64,000 nucleotides of DNA from Tardiphaga sp051811025 (GCF_051811025.1 NZ_JBPWQE010000001.1:2418001-2482000); one strand, 5' to 3'. Counted from the stretch's first letter, positions 52,263 to 60,145 are shown. A program made the numbers and translations. The notes: generated by a model from the letters alone, not told the origin.

Positions 52263-52685
52263 TAATTTTCTCCAAAGTCATAAGAAGTGTGCCGCTTCAA
52301 AAAAGATTGCGACCGGCGTCATAGTTATATGAGGGAGATGTCAGGTAAATATGTAGTGATTCGTAATAAGCCTCAAATGCAACGGATCGTTCTGGTATCA
52401 AGCTTAACAAAATGACGATGGAATCACACAGAACCGACGCGTTCGCGGGTTCGAAACCGATCGTGCGAGATCCCTCACTATGATTAGCGAATAGCTAATA
52501 TCGGCAAACCATGCAGCGCTGAGCACACGTTAATGATGGAGCACGATACCGGATGACACCTTCATCGCCCCCGAGTTAGGAAATGAACACCCCGCAAGGT
52601 CGATTGCTTGACAGGGGAAATATCGGGATGCCGGCCGCATTCCGCGGATGACCTGGGTTAGGCAAACTGTGATAGTTTCAAGATC
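52263..52685. other. 423-bp AT-richer divergent control region
   Basis: No gene is seen. This gap separates the carrier-protein operon from the divergent hydrolase gene and is visibly richer in A and T than its surroundings. It includes the dyad ATTAGC-GAATA-GCTAAT at 52483-52499, a possible regulator site. Promoters for both directions must lie here; no regulator gene is adjacent. Confidence 0.5.
52483..52499. promoter_or_regulatory. Dyad ATTAGC-N5-GCTAAT
   Basis: Perfect 6-bp inverted arms separated by five bases, near the middle of the AT-richer gap between the carrier-protein operon and the tandem hydrolase gene. A regulator-binding role is inferred from position and symmetry only. Confidence 0.35.
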
Positions 52686-54491
52686 ATGACATCCCGATAT
52701 GGCGCACCTGTAACGTTTGATACTTTCGGCGGCTTTTATCACGCGGGCTGCATTGATCGATGCGGACGCAAGGCGGTGCTGTTGCTCGCACCGATCGGAT
52801 ATGAGGAGTTGTGTACCCGAGCCACATGGAGTGCTTTGGCCGAGTACATTGCCGCGGCAGGTCATGCGTGCCTCAGATTCGATTATCCCGGCACGGCAGA
52901 TGCAATCGATCTCGCTGGCGACCCTGAAGGCATCTCTGACTGGTTTGTTGCTGCCCGTCAGTGCGCTGCATTCTTGCGGGAACATAATCCTGATATCGAG
53001 ATCGTTCTGGTCGGACAAGGCCTTGGCGCTAGTCTGGCCGCACAGCTCGGAACTGAGTTAGCCGACGTCGCAGCGACGGTCCTGATGGCGCCGGTCGTCA
53101 AAGGCCGCGTCTATCTTCGTGAACTTCAGGCTTGGTCTCGCATGCTGACCGACCGGATGGGTATCGGGCCCGACCCTTCCGACAACGGCTACAGCGTCGC
53201 TGGTATTCCACTGGCAAGCAGCCGTGCCGCAGCCATCAAAACTATCGATCTTATTCGGACAACTGAGCCTCCCGCCGCACGGGTCCTTTTGGTTGAGCGT
53301 AGTCAAATGTCCCGCGACAGCTCAATCGGCAACCACCTGAAGACGCTCGGAGCCGATGTTTCATCCATCGACTACGAGGGGTATGAAAATATCCTGCAAA
53401 ATCCAAGTTTGGCTGGTCCACAGCTCGGCACGCTGACACGCATCGTGTCATGGATCGACAATCTCGGGCATTTTCCAATCTCGGGCGCCAACGGTTCTGT
53501 CAAAGTGGTAGGGCCCGCGCGGCCAATCGCTGGACCTCACTATGACGAGTTACCGGTTCGGTTTGGGCCAGACGAGCGGCTCTTCGGAGTCCTGTGTCTG
53601 CCGCTCGGTCGAAGGCCTTCAGCTATCGCAGTGCTCGCCAATTCGGGGCGCGACTATCACATCGGCTGGGGTCGCGCGGCAGTAGAACAGGCTCGCGCCC
53701 TCGCGGAGCGCGGGATCGCTTCGTTGAGAATCGACGCCGGCGGTATAGGCGACAGTGCGGCGTCGGCAGGCGCGCCGGCAGAAGTGCTTTATTCGGAAGA
53801 GCAAACTGCTGACCTGCATCACGCGATCGACTATGTAGAGAAGCTCGATGCCGGCCCGATCGCCTTGGTCGGACGCTGCAGTGGTGCTTACGCCGCATTC
53901 CAGGCAGCGGTGCAAGATGTGCGCGTTCGCAATGTCGTCGCCATCAATATCATGCGTTTTGTCTGGGACCCACGGGAAACCGTCGCTGAAGCCTTGTTAT
54001 CGGCCCATCGAACCATCGGCGGGTCCGTTGCGATGTTGTTTAGCAAGCGAAGCCTGAGACGACTGCTGTCAGGCAATTTGCGCATCAAAGCTCCGGTTAT
54101 CTTTTTCTCAAAACGCCTCGTTCGGACTGTCTTATTGATAGCCAGCCACATCCCGGGCCGGGCCGGCCAAAAGCTCTACAGCGAGGGTCATCGCCGTTTC
54201 CAAATTCTCGAAAGTCGCGGCGTTCGTCTAGCGATGTTATTTTCGGAAGGAGATCACGCGCTGGGCGAATTCCGCACGTATATGGGAAGAAGGGGCGCGC
54301 GGCTACGCCGCTATCCGAAGGCTTCGATTTCGATAATCCCTGATGCCGACCACGATTTCACCCATTCGGCGGCGCGCGCGCGACTAACGAACGCGTTGTG
54401 CGACGTGCTTGCGGCACCTTCGTCACCGCCATCTCGCGAATCGCACCGTCAGGCTTCCAAGTTTCCCTCGAGGTCTCTCCTGCGCCGTTAA
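52686..54491 (+). CDS. Tandem alpha/beta-hydrolase protein with altered nucleophile elbows
   Basis: A 601-residue cytoplasmic protein made of two alpha/beta-hydrolase domains. Domain 1 (about residues 15-235) has YEELCTRATWSALAEYIAAAGHACLRFDYPGTAD, resembling serine-aminopeptidase-like hydrolases, but its elbow reads GQGLG with glycine where the serine should be. Domain 2 (about 290-575) has the elbow GRCSG, which places cysteine at the nucleophile position, and ends with a possible Asp-His pair (SEGDHALGEF, PDADHDFTH). Domain 1 is therefore probably inactive, and domain 2 may use Cys, as in dienelactone-hydrolase-like enzymes. It is divergent from the carrier-protein operon and could release or transfer its product as a thioesterase; that role is inferred. 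Confidence 0.8.
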   Translation: MTSRYGAPVTFDTFGGFYHAGCIDRCGRKAVLLLAPIGYEELCTRATWSALAEYIAAAGHACLRFDYPGTADAIDLAGDPEGISDWFVAARQCAAFLREHNPDIEIVLVGQGLGASLAAQLGTELADVAATVLMAPVVKGRVYLRELQAWSRMLTDRMGIGPDPSDNGYSVAGIPLASSRAAAIKTIDLIRTTEPPAARVLLVERSQMSRDSSIGNHLKTLGADVSSIDYEGYENILQNPSLAGPQLGTLTRIVSWIDNLGHFPISGANGSVKVVGPARPIAGPHYDELPVRFGPDERLFGVLCLPLGRRPSAIAVLANSGRDYHIGWGRAAVEQARALAERGIASLRIDAGGIGDSAASAGAPAEVLYSEEQTADLHHAIDYVEKLDAGPIALVGRCSGAYAAFQAAVQDVRVRNVVAINIMRFVWDPRETVAEALLSAHRTIGGSVAMLFSKRSLRRLLSGNLRIKAPVIFFSKRLVRTVLLIASHIPGRAGQKLYSEGHRRFQILESRGVRLAMLFSEGDHALGEFRTYMGRRGARLRRYPKASISIIPDADHDFTHSAARARLTNALCDVLAAPSSPPSRESHRQASKFPSRSLLRR

Positions 54492-54850
54492 CGTTTCTCG
54501 ACTGCTTTGCAGTGCCTCACCTCTCTCAACGAGCGAAGACGTTGCTACGTGCCATCGAACGTTTGCGCTCGGACAGCGATACGGATGTCTCTTTGTCCGC
54601 CCTGGCCTTGGATGCCGGCCTGTCGCGCTTTCACTTCTGCCGCGCTTTCAAGGAAAGCACCGGGCTTTCGCCACACGCGTGGTTGCGCCAACACCGCCTG
54701 GAGCCGGCCATGAACATGCTGCGCGATACCGACGCATCGGTCGTATCGGTAGCTGCAGCGCTCGGCTATTCGTCCCAAACCGCGTTCGCTGCGGCGTTTA
54801 GGAAGCTGACCGGCGAAACCCCGACCGATTGGCGGCGGCGCGTTCTCTGA
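54398..54850 (+). pseudogene. AraC-type DNA-binding domain, probable remnant of a larger regulator
   Basis: Residues about 45-150 form a complete AraC/XylS domain: LSALALDAGLSRFHFCRAFKESTGLSPHAWLRQHRLEPAMNMLRDTDASVVSVAAALGYSSQTAFAAAFRKLTGETPTDWRRR. The N-terminal sensor domain normal for such genes is missing, and the frame instead overlaps the end of the hydrolase gene (to 54491) in another frame. It may be a truncated regulator whose 5' part was replaced, or a short DNA-binding protein starting within that gene. It precedes a chloroperoxidase-like gene, its likely former target. Confidence 0.6.
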
Positions 54851-54946
54851 CGGCAATTGCTCTGCAGGTCGAGCAATCGCTCTGGCGCAGAAGAACGCCC
54901 GCTCCACTAGAAATCATCGTGCCACGTCAACGACAGGAGACGAACG

Positions 54947-55936
54947 ATGAACTCGAAACGCGTCGTCAGCGGGCTTGCGAATGCCTCCCGACGGAGGGTG
55001 CTTGCGACCACGCTTACGTATGCGATTTCGCTAGTCGTCAACTCCACGTCGGCCGCGGGCATCCAAACGATACTCCCCATTTATCCAACGCAGAGGAACG
55101 ATCCCATGACCTCCATCACCACCAAGGACGGCGTTCAGATTTTCTACAAGGACTGGGGCGCGACCTCGGCCCAACCGATCGTCTTTCACCATGGCTGGCC
55201 GCTGAGCTCCGACGACTGGGACAACCAGATGCTCTACTTCGTCCGCAAAGGCTTCCGCGTCATCGCCCATGATCGACGCGGTCATGGTCGATCGAGCCAG
55301 GTAAGCGACGGCCACGATATGGATCGCTACGCGGCCGATATCGCCGAACTGGTCGAACATCTCGATCTGCGCAATGCAATTCACATCGGACATTCAACCG
55401 GCGGCGGCGAAGCGACACGGTACGTCGCTCGTCACGGTAAGGGTCGCGTGGCCAAGCTCGTGATCATCGGTGCGGTGCCGCCGTTGATGCTGAAAACCGC
55501 CGCAAATCCCGGAGGCCTGCCTATCGAGGCGTTCGATAATCTGCGCAGCCAGCTTGCAGCCAACAGGTCGCAATTCTACCTCGATTTCTCGGGCGGTCCG
55601 TTCTACGGATACAATCGCCCGGGCGTTGAACCGTCGCAGGCGATCATCCAAAACTGGTGGCGCCAAGGTATGATGGGCAGCGCAAAAGCGCACCACGACG
55701 GCATCAAGGCCTTCTCGGAGACGGATTTCAGCGAGGACCTGAAGAGCATCGCTGTGCCAACGCTCATCCTGCACGGCGACGATGATCAGATCGTGCCTAT
55801 CGCGGATTCCGCTCTTCTGTCGGCGAAACTTCTGAAAAACAGCACACTCAAAATCTACGAGAAGCTACCTCACGGCATGTGCACGACCCACGCCGACATC
55901 ATCAATGCCGAGATTTTGTCCTTCGTAACGGCCTAA
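54947..55936 (+). CDS. Alpha/beta hydrolase, non-haem chloroperoxidase-like, exported
   Basis: A 329-residue protein from ATG 54947 with AGGAGA upstream. The N-terminus carries a twin-arginine-like signal (NASRRRVLATTLTYAISLVVNSTSAAG). From about residue 55, TSITTKDGVQIFYKDWGATSAQPIVFHHGWPLSSDDWDNQM starts the hydrolase. The triad is Ser in GHSTGG, Asp in LHGDDDQIVP and His in LPHGMCTTHAD, the order of cofactor-free haloperoxidases and aryl esterases. Many homologues are perhydrolases or esterases rather than true haloperoxidases. The AraC remnant just upstream may once have regulated it. Confidence 0.9.
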   Translation: MNSKRVVSGLANASRRRVLATTLTYAISLVVNSTSAAGIQTILPIYPTQRNDPMTSITTKDGVQIFYKDWGATSAQPIVFHHGWPLSSDDWDNQMLYFVRKGFRVIAHDRRGHGRSSQVSDGHDMDRYAADIAELVEHLDLRNAIHIGHSTGGGEATRYVARHGKGRVAKLVIIGAVPPLMLKTAANPGGLPIEAFDNLRSQLAANRSQFYLDFSGGPFYGYNRPGVEPSQAIIQNWWRQGMMGSAKAHHDGIKAFSETDFSEDLKSIAVPTLILHGDDDQIVPIADSALLSAKLLKNSTLKIYEKLPHGMCTTHADIINAEILSFVTA

Positions 55937-56084
55937 AGTCTTCGCTTAACCGACCGCGTCACCGAAAGCCAAGCTCAGTTGCTCTCAAAGTGCGGCAACG
56001 GTGACGCGCGTCTGCTCCACCAAACGTTACATTAAATGGACCTGTTTGTCTGATACGGTACTGGGCAAACGGAGGAGCTTGACG

Positions 56085-57740
56085 ATGAACAACGAGGACC
56101 GGGAAATGAAGGGCTCCGATCTGCTAGTGGCGGCTCTCGAAAACGAGGGCGTCGACCGCATCTTTGGCGTCCCCGGCGAGGAGAACCTCGACGTCGTCGA
56201 GAGCTTGCGCAAGTCTTCCATCGAGCTGGTCGTCACTCGTCACGAGCAGCCTGCGGCCTTCATGGCTGCGACCCACGGGCGCCTCACAGGGAGGCCAGGT
56301 GTCGCGCTCAGCACTTTGGGGCCCGGAGCCCTGAACCTTTCTACAGGGGCTGCCTATGGGCTCCTGGGGGGCATGCCGATGGTCCTGATCACTGGCCAGA
56401 AGGCGATCCACGCCAGCCGGCAGGCGCACTTCCAGATCGTGGATGTCGTCGCGAGCATGAAGCCGCTCACGAAACTGTCGCAGCAGATCGTCAGTGCGTC
56501 TTCCATCGCAACCGTCGTCCGGAACGCTTTCCGGATTGCGATGGAGGAGCGTCCCGGGCCCGTGCACCTGGAGCTTCCGGAAGATGTCGCGGCGGAGAAG
56601 GTTTCCGGCGTTTCGGTCGTCCCGGTCCACCCGACCGATCTCCCGGCGCCCTCGCTGGATGCCGTCCGGAAGGCCGCCGAGCTAATTCTCTCGGCGAAAT
56701 GCCCGTTGCTCATGTTCGGTGCCGGTGCCAGCAGGCCCAGGCTCGCGCCCGCGCTCTCCGAATTCGTCCGCCGGGTGAAGATCCCATTCTTCAACACGCA
56801 GATGGGGAAGGGTGCCGTCGGCGGGGCGTCCGACTACTATGTCGGCACGGCGGCGCTGAGTGAACGCGACTACGTCCACCGCGCGATCGACTGCGCCGAC
56901 CTGATCATCACCATCGGCCACGACACCATCGAAAAGCCGCCATTCATCATGGGGCGTGACCGCCATCAGGTGCTTCACATCGGCTTTACGCCGGCGACGG
57001 TCGAGGAGGTTTACTACCCGCAAGCTGAACTTATCGGCGACATCGCGAAAGGCCTCGACATGCTGGCGGCCGAGCTCGATGGGAAGCTCAAGCAGACCAC
57101 GCGGTGGGACGGCGTGCGCGCGGATATCCTGCGCCACATCGGCGACCGTGCCAGCGAAGACCGCTTTCCGCTGACGCCGCAGCGGATCGTCCACGACGTC
57201 CGCCAGGTCATGCCACCCGACGGCATCGTCGCGTTGGACAACGGGATGTACAAGATATGGTTCGCGCGCAACTACCGCACGGACGTCGCCAACACGCTGC
57301 TGCTCGACAATGCGCTTGCGACGATGGGAGCGGGGCTTCCGTCGGGCATGATGGCGGCGTTGCTGAATCCGAAGCGCCGTGTGCTCGTTGTCGCCGGCGA
57401 CGGCGGTTTTATGATGAATTCGCAGGAACTGGAGACCGCGCAGCGTCTGAAGCTCGATCTCGTCGTGCTCGTAATCGAGGATCACGCCTACGGGATGATC
57501 AGGTGGAAGCAGGCCGTCGACGGTTTCGCCGATGCGGGGATGACTTTCGGCAATCCGGATTTCGTCGCTTACGCGCAGTCCTACGGTGCCCAGGGTCATC
57601 GCGTGACCGGGGCGGGCGGTCTGGCACCGACACTGGAGAAGGCCTTCGCGGCCGGTGGCCTCCACCTCGTAGTGGTGCCGGTGGACTACAGCGAGAATGT
57701 TCGTGTTTTGGTGGACGAACTGGCCGACATGCAGCACTAG
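56085..57740 (+). CDS. ThDP-dependent acetolactate synthase-like enzyme
   Basis: A 551-residue enzyme from ATG 56085, with GGAGGAG upstream. The pyrimidine-binding domain contains the catalytic Glu in VTRHEQPAAFMAATHGRLTG, then a central domain, then the PP domain with GDGGFMMNSQELETAQRLKLDLVVLVIEDHAYGMIRWKQ. The ThDP motif ends Glu-Asp instead of the common Asp-Asn or Asn-Asn, so Asp would bind Mg. Family members condense pyruvate to acetolactate or decarboxylate other 2-keto acids; no small regulatory subunit gene is adjacent, which argues for a catabolic enzyme. It lies inside the segment bracketed by the 225-bp repeats. Confidence 0.88.
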   Translation: MNNEDREMKGSDLLVAALENEGVDRIFGVPGEENLDVVESLRKSSIELVVTRHEQPAAFMAATHGRLTGRPGVALSTLGPGALNLSTGAAYGLLGGMPMVLITGQKAIHASRQAHFQIVDVVASMKPLTKLSQQIVSASSIATVVRNAFRIAMEERPGPVHLELPEDVAAEKVSGVSVVPVHPTDLPAPSLDAVRKAAELILSAKCPLLMFGAGASRPRLAPALSEFVRRVKIPFFNTQMGKGAVGGASDYYVGTAALSERDYVHRAIDCADLIITIGHDTIEKPPFIMGRDRHQVLHIGFTPATVEEVYYPQAELIGDIAKGLDMLAAELDGKLKQTTRWDGVRADILRHIGDRASEDRFPLTPQRIVHDVRQVMPPDGIVALDNGMYKIWFARNYRTDVANTLLLDNALATMGAGLPSGMMAALLNPKRRVLVVAGDGGFMMNSQELETAQRLKLDLVVLVIEDHAYGMIRWKQAVDGFADAGMTFGNPDFVAYAQSYGAQGHRVTGAGGLAPTLEKAFAAGGLHLVVVPVDYSENVRVLVDELADMQH

Positions 57741-57797
57741 GGCGCTTTGCTTTTAACGCCGCCTCATCGCCGATGCCGCGTTGCAATCGACGGCCAT

Positions 57798-58022
57798 GGC
57801 CGGCCTTACGTATGGGGCCTGGCGTCGTTCGGCGAGGCCGGCGTGGACCGGGTGCTGCAGATCCTGGACGATGAGTTCATCACGATCATGCGGCAGGTGG
57901 GCGCGTTGGACATCAACCACATCACGCGACGCTGCGTCACCAGCTTCTAGCTGTGCCCGACCTCCGATGAATGAACAGCGCCTCATGCCTCGACCATAGC
58001 CGTCGACGGTTTGACCGCGCAC
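57798..58022 (+). pseudogene. 225-bp direct repeat, copy 2: 3' fragment of an alpha-hydroxyacid oxidase gene
   Basis: The frame encodes RPYVWGLASFGEAGVDRVLQ and continues to DINHITRRCVTS before its stop near 57950, the same C-terminus as the oxidase at 44233-45501 with only the last residues changed. Homology continues about 70 bp past the stop. There is no sign of the other 370 residues. The fragment probably marks an old duplication or recombination boundary. Confidence 0.85.
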
Positions 58023-58029
58023 TGCGTCG

Positions 58030-58081
58030 AGAGACAGTTGCGGCGGATTACGCTGCGCTAATCCGCCCTACGCTTGCTGAT
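58030..58081. repeat. Hairpin repeat, single-stem copy
   Basis: GCGGATTACGCTGCGCTAATCCGC followed by CCTACGCTTGC, with only the second hairpin of the element present. It lies 8 bp after the end of direct-repeat copy 2. Confidence 0.75.
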
Positions 58082-58139
58082 TACGCTTGCCGGTTGGATG
58101 TCGCAGTGAAGGCCAACGCATTGACGTTGGTGCATCCGA

Positions 58140-58586
58140 TTACTGGTTCTGGATGGAGACGCTCATTCCGCTCAGGTCTAAATCGAACTGGAGGCCCAGT
58201 TGCTCGCCTTCCAGCGTCAGGACAACGCCCTTGGCGTTGCGCATCTGGATGGCGCGCCTGCCTGCACCGACCGCCAGACCTGCACCGAGCGCCGTATAAA
58301 TGCCTTCGATGTCCGAAGCCTGACGCATATTTTGCGCCGTGCCGACCAGATCGGTCGAGGAGCCCCCAAATGTCAGGCCCGCGCTCACGCCGCCGATGCG
58401 AAACGGATACATCTCACCACGGTAACTGAGGATTCCGCTCCCTGCCTGCGCTCCGATGAACCATCCGGCCTTGAAGAACTTGAAGCGGACTTTGCCGGTG
58501 TCCGCGTGAGCGGGCAGCGACAGTGCGGCGGACAGCAGAGTTGCGACGGTGAGAAGAGTGAGACAGCGAGCCATTGGAAAGCGCAT
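58140..58586 (-). CDS. Small secreted hypothetical protein
   Basis: A 148-residue protein from ATG 58586 (58616 and 58574 are alternatives) with a signal peptide (LLTVATLLSAALSLPAHAD). The mature part is glycine-rich and beta-forming: FKAGWFIGAQAGSGILSYRGEMYPFRIGGVSAGLTFGGSS, then TALGAGLAVGAGRRAIQMRNAKGVVLTLEGEQLGLQFDLDL. This layout recalls DUF992/DUF1134-like envelope proteins, but I cannot place it firmly. It is monocistronic. Confidence 0.65.
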   Translation of the reverse strand: MRFPMARCLTLLTVATLLSAALSLPAHADTGKVRFKFFKAGWFIGAQAGSGILSYRGEMYPFRIGGVSAGLTFGGSSTDLVGTAQNMRQASDIEGIYTALGAGLAVGAGRRAIQMRNAKGVVLTLEGEQLGLQFDLDLSGMSVSIQNQ

Positions 58587-58744
58587 ATTGATATTCCGGT
58601 CATCGGGTTGCCGCATGGCGGCACTGCGGCAACTAGATAGAGCATTGCAGGACTCGTCAATGACGTCGGCGCGATGTGCAGTCGCTTCCCAAGGGGCACA
58701 ACGTCCAACGTCAACGAGTGGGGCGCAAGTGCGACCCGTCCGCC

Positions 58745-58852
58745 GTAGCTTGCAGCGCGAAGGCGGAAGCGTATTGCGCCGAGACGAAGCTGGCGGATTA
58801 CGCTGCGCTAACCTGCCTTGCGCGTGTTGCGCTCATCCGGGCTACGCTTGCT
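58745..58852. repeat. Bipartite hairpin repeat
   Basis: GCGGAAGCGTATTGCGCC part, then GCGGATTACGCTGCGCTAACCTGC and a CCGGGCTACGCTTGC tail, a degenerate copy of the element at 45770, including its longer tail. It fills most of the 356-bp gap 58587-58942, in which I see no gene. Confidence 0.72.
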
Positions 58853-58942
58853 GGGGCATAGGCCCTGTGTGGCAAGAAATCCGAATTACGCAAGGGATCT
58901 ACCCGGTCTATGCTCACCGCAGAGAAACTAGGAGGATCAAAG

Positions 58943-59149
58943 GTGAGCTTGGAGACATCGCAATATTACGCGCTAACGGACGCTGCTTCGGGGCAGACGA
59001 TATACGTTAATCCGGCTGCGATTCGCTTTGTCGTACCGGCCGGCCATCGTACGGCTCTTATATTCTCTGAACAGCACGTCGTCACAGTTACGGCTGACAT
59101 CGAGGCAGTAATAGCTTACGGTTTGTTTGGTGTTGCCAACAATAGTTAA
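58943..59149 (+). CDS. Hypothetical 68-residue protein
   Basis: GTG at 58943 follows a perfect AGGAGG (58930-58935) at 7-bp spacing, which decides the start. The protein MSLETSQYYALTDAASGQTIYVNPAAIRFVVPAGHRTALIFSEQHVVTVTADIEAVIAYGLFG has alternating beta strands and one C-terminal hydrophobic helix. The pattern with tyrosine near the start and TIYVNPAAIRFV resembles small proteins of the flagellar FlbD type, but length and context do not confirm this. No function is assigned. Confidence 0.6.
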   Translation: MSLETSQYYALTDAASGQTIYVNPAAIRFVVPAGHRTALIFSEQHVVTVTADIEAVIAYGLFGVANNS

Positions 59150-59152
59150 GCA

Positions 59153-59230
59153 ACGGCGCAATAGCGAAGCGTATTGCGCTGAGAAACAGTTGCGGCGGAT
59201 TACGCTGCGTTAATCCGCCCTACGCTTACT
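59153..59230. repeat. Bipartite hairpin repeat, best-preserved copy
   Basis: Two perfect stems: GCGCAATA-GCGAAGCG-TATTGCGC and GCGGATTA-CGCTGCGT-TAATCCGC, followed by CCTACGCTTACT. It lies directly after the 68-residue gene and before the AbiV-like gene. Confidence 0.85.
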
Positions 59231-59264
59231 ACAGGTTTTTCTTTCGCGAAGCGGTGAATACTTG

Positions 59265-59912
59265 ATGATATCAAACATTCTAACCAACGCCGAACGATTG
59301 ATTTCGGATGCCGAATTCATGCATGCCGGGAAGCGAAGCCGATCGGCCGCGACTCTGATTGTGATTGCCCTAGAACAGCTTGGGGCATTTGTGGAGGCTC
59401 TCACAAGAGAAACCTACCCGGACGCTGGAGTTCATATGGGGATTTTCGGCGACCGGGCCAACGCGCATGCAAGACGTCAGGACGCTCTAGCAGGCCACAT
59501 CATGAACTATGCTTTCGGGGCCTTCAACAACCGAACAATGGGAAAGCGCTACGCGATCGAGTTCAAAGACAAGCCTACGGAAGACTTCACCGCATGGCTG
59601 TTACGGAAAAAATCCTTCCACTTCACCGAAGAAGAGCAGGCCGACCAGAGGTCTTGCCCGGACATAAAGGCCGCACATATCCTGATGCACTTTGTCAGAA
59701 CGAATGTACTAAAGGACCTGAGAGAGTACGGACTTTACGAACATAACGCTCGGACTTTCACCGAAAAGGAAATCGAGCAAACGATAGAATTGGCTGCTCG
59801 CGTGCGTGCCATGCTTGAAAAATCCTGGGTTACTCCGGAGCCGTTCAAATTGGTCGGTGTTAATATGCCGGAGGGGATGACGTTCGACCAAGACGGCAAG
59901 CGGCTTACGTGA
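59265..59912 (+). CDS. AbiV-like HEPN-family protein (possible abortive-infection gene)
   Basis: A 215-residue soluble helical protein. The N-terminal NAERLISDAEFMHAGKRSRSAATLIVIALEQLGAFVEAL fits the HEPN/AbiV pattern, in which paired helices carry D-A and E-x-x-G residues, followed by HARRQDALAGHI at about 65-80. AbiV blocks phage translation in Lactococcus; related HEPN proteins are often RNases. The usual R-x4-6-H motif is not obvious. Codon use is less GC-biased than the neighbours and hairpin repeats stand on both sides, consistent with transfer. The family assignment is from sequence pattern and is moderate. Confidence 0.6.
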   Translation: MISNILTNAERLISDAEFMHAGKRSRSAATLIVIALEQLGAFVEALTRETYPDAGVHMGIFGDRANAHARRQDALAGHIMNYAFGAFNNRTMGKRYAIEFKDKPTEDFTAWLLRKKSFHFTEEEQADQRSCPDIKAAHILMHFVRTNVLKDLREYGLYEHNARTFTEKEIEQTIELAARVRAMLEKSWVTPEPFKLVGVNMPEGMTFDQDGKRLT

Positions 59913-60010
59913 GCGCGCTCCATGCGCCGAGGGTGGCGCACTTCAAGATACAGGGATGGTTCGCCGGGCTGGAGCGTCAAGCCCGTAGAAGCGCTCTATG
60001 ATCGTCGTGG

Positions 60011-60098
60011 CGAGCAAGTAGGACGCAATAGCGAAGCGTATTTCGCCGCCTGTCTCCGACACGGCGGATTATGCTGCGCTAATCCGCCCTATGCTTGC
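60011..60098. repeat. Bipartite hairpin repeat
   Basis: CGCAATAGCGAAGCGTATTTCG, then GCGGATTATGCTGCGCTAATCCGC and CCTATGCTTGC. It lies between the AbiV-like gene and the nrdJ terminator. The gap 59913-60195 contains no gene. Confidence 0.8.
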
Positions 60099-60145
60099 TT
60101 TCTTCAGGGCAAGAAACTGCAGCGGCTGTGAGAGCACAAATGTAA

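Larger units (their letters stand above)
57741..58139. other. 399-bp region: oxidase remnant and hairpin repeat
   Basis: Contains the second copy of the 225-bp direct repeat (57798-58022) with the last 50 codons of a hydroxyacid oxidase, then a hairpin repeat (58030-58081) and a short unique stretch up to the stop of the minus-strand gene at 58140. No intact gene is present. Confidence 0.6.
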
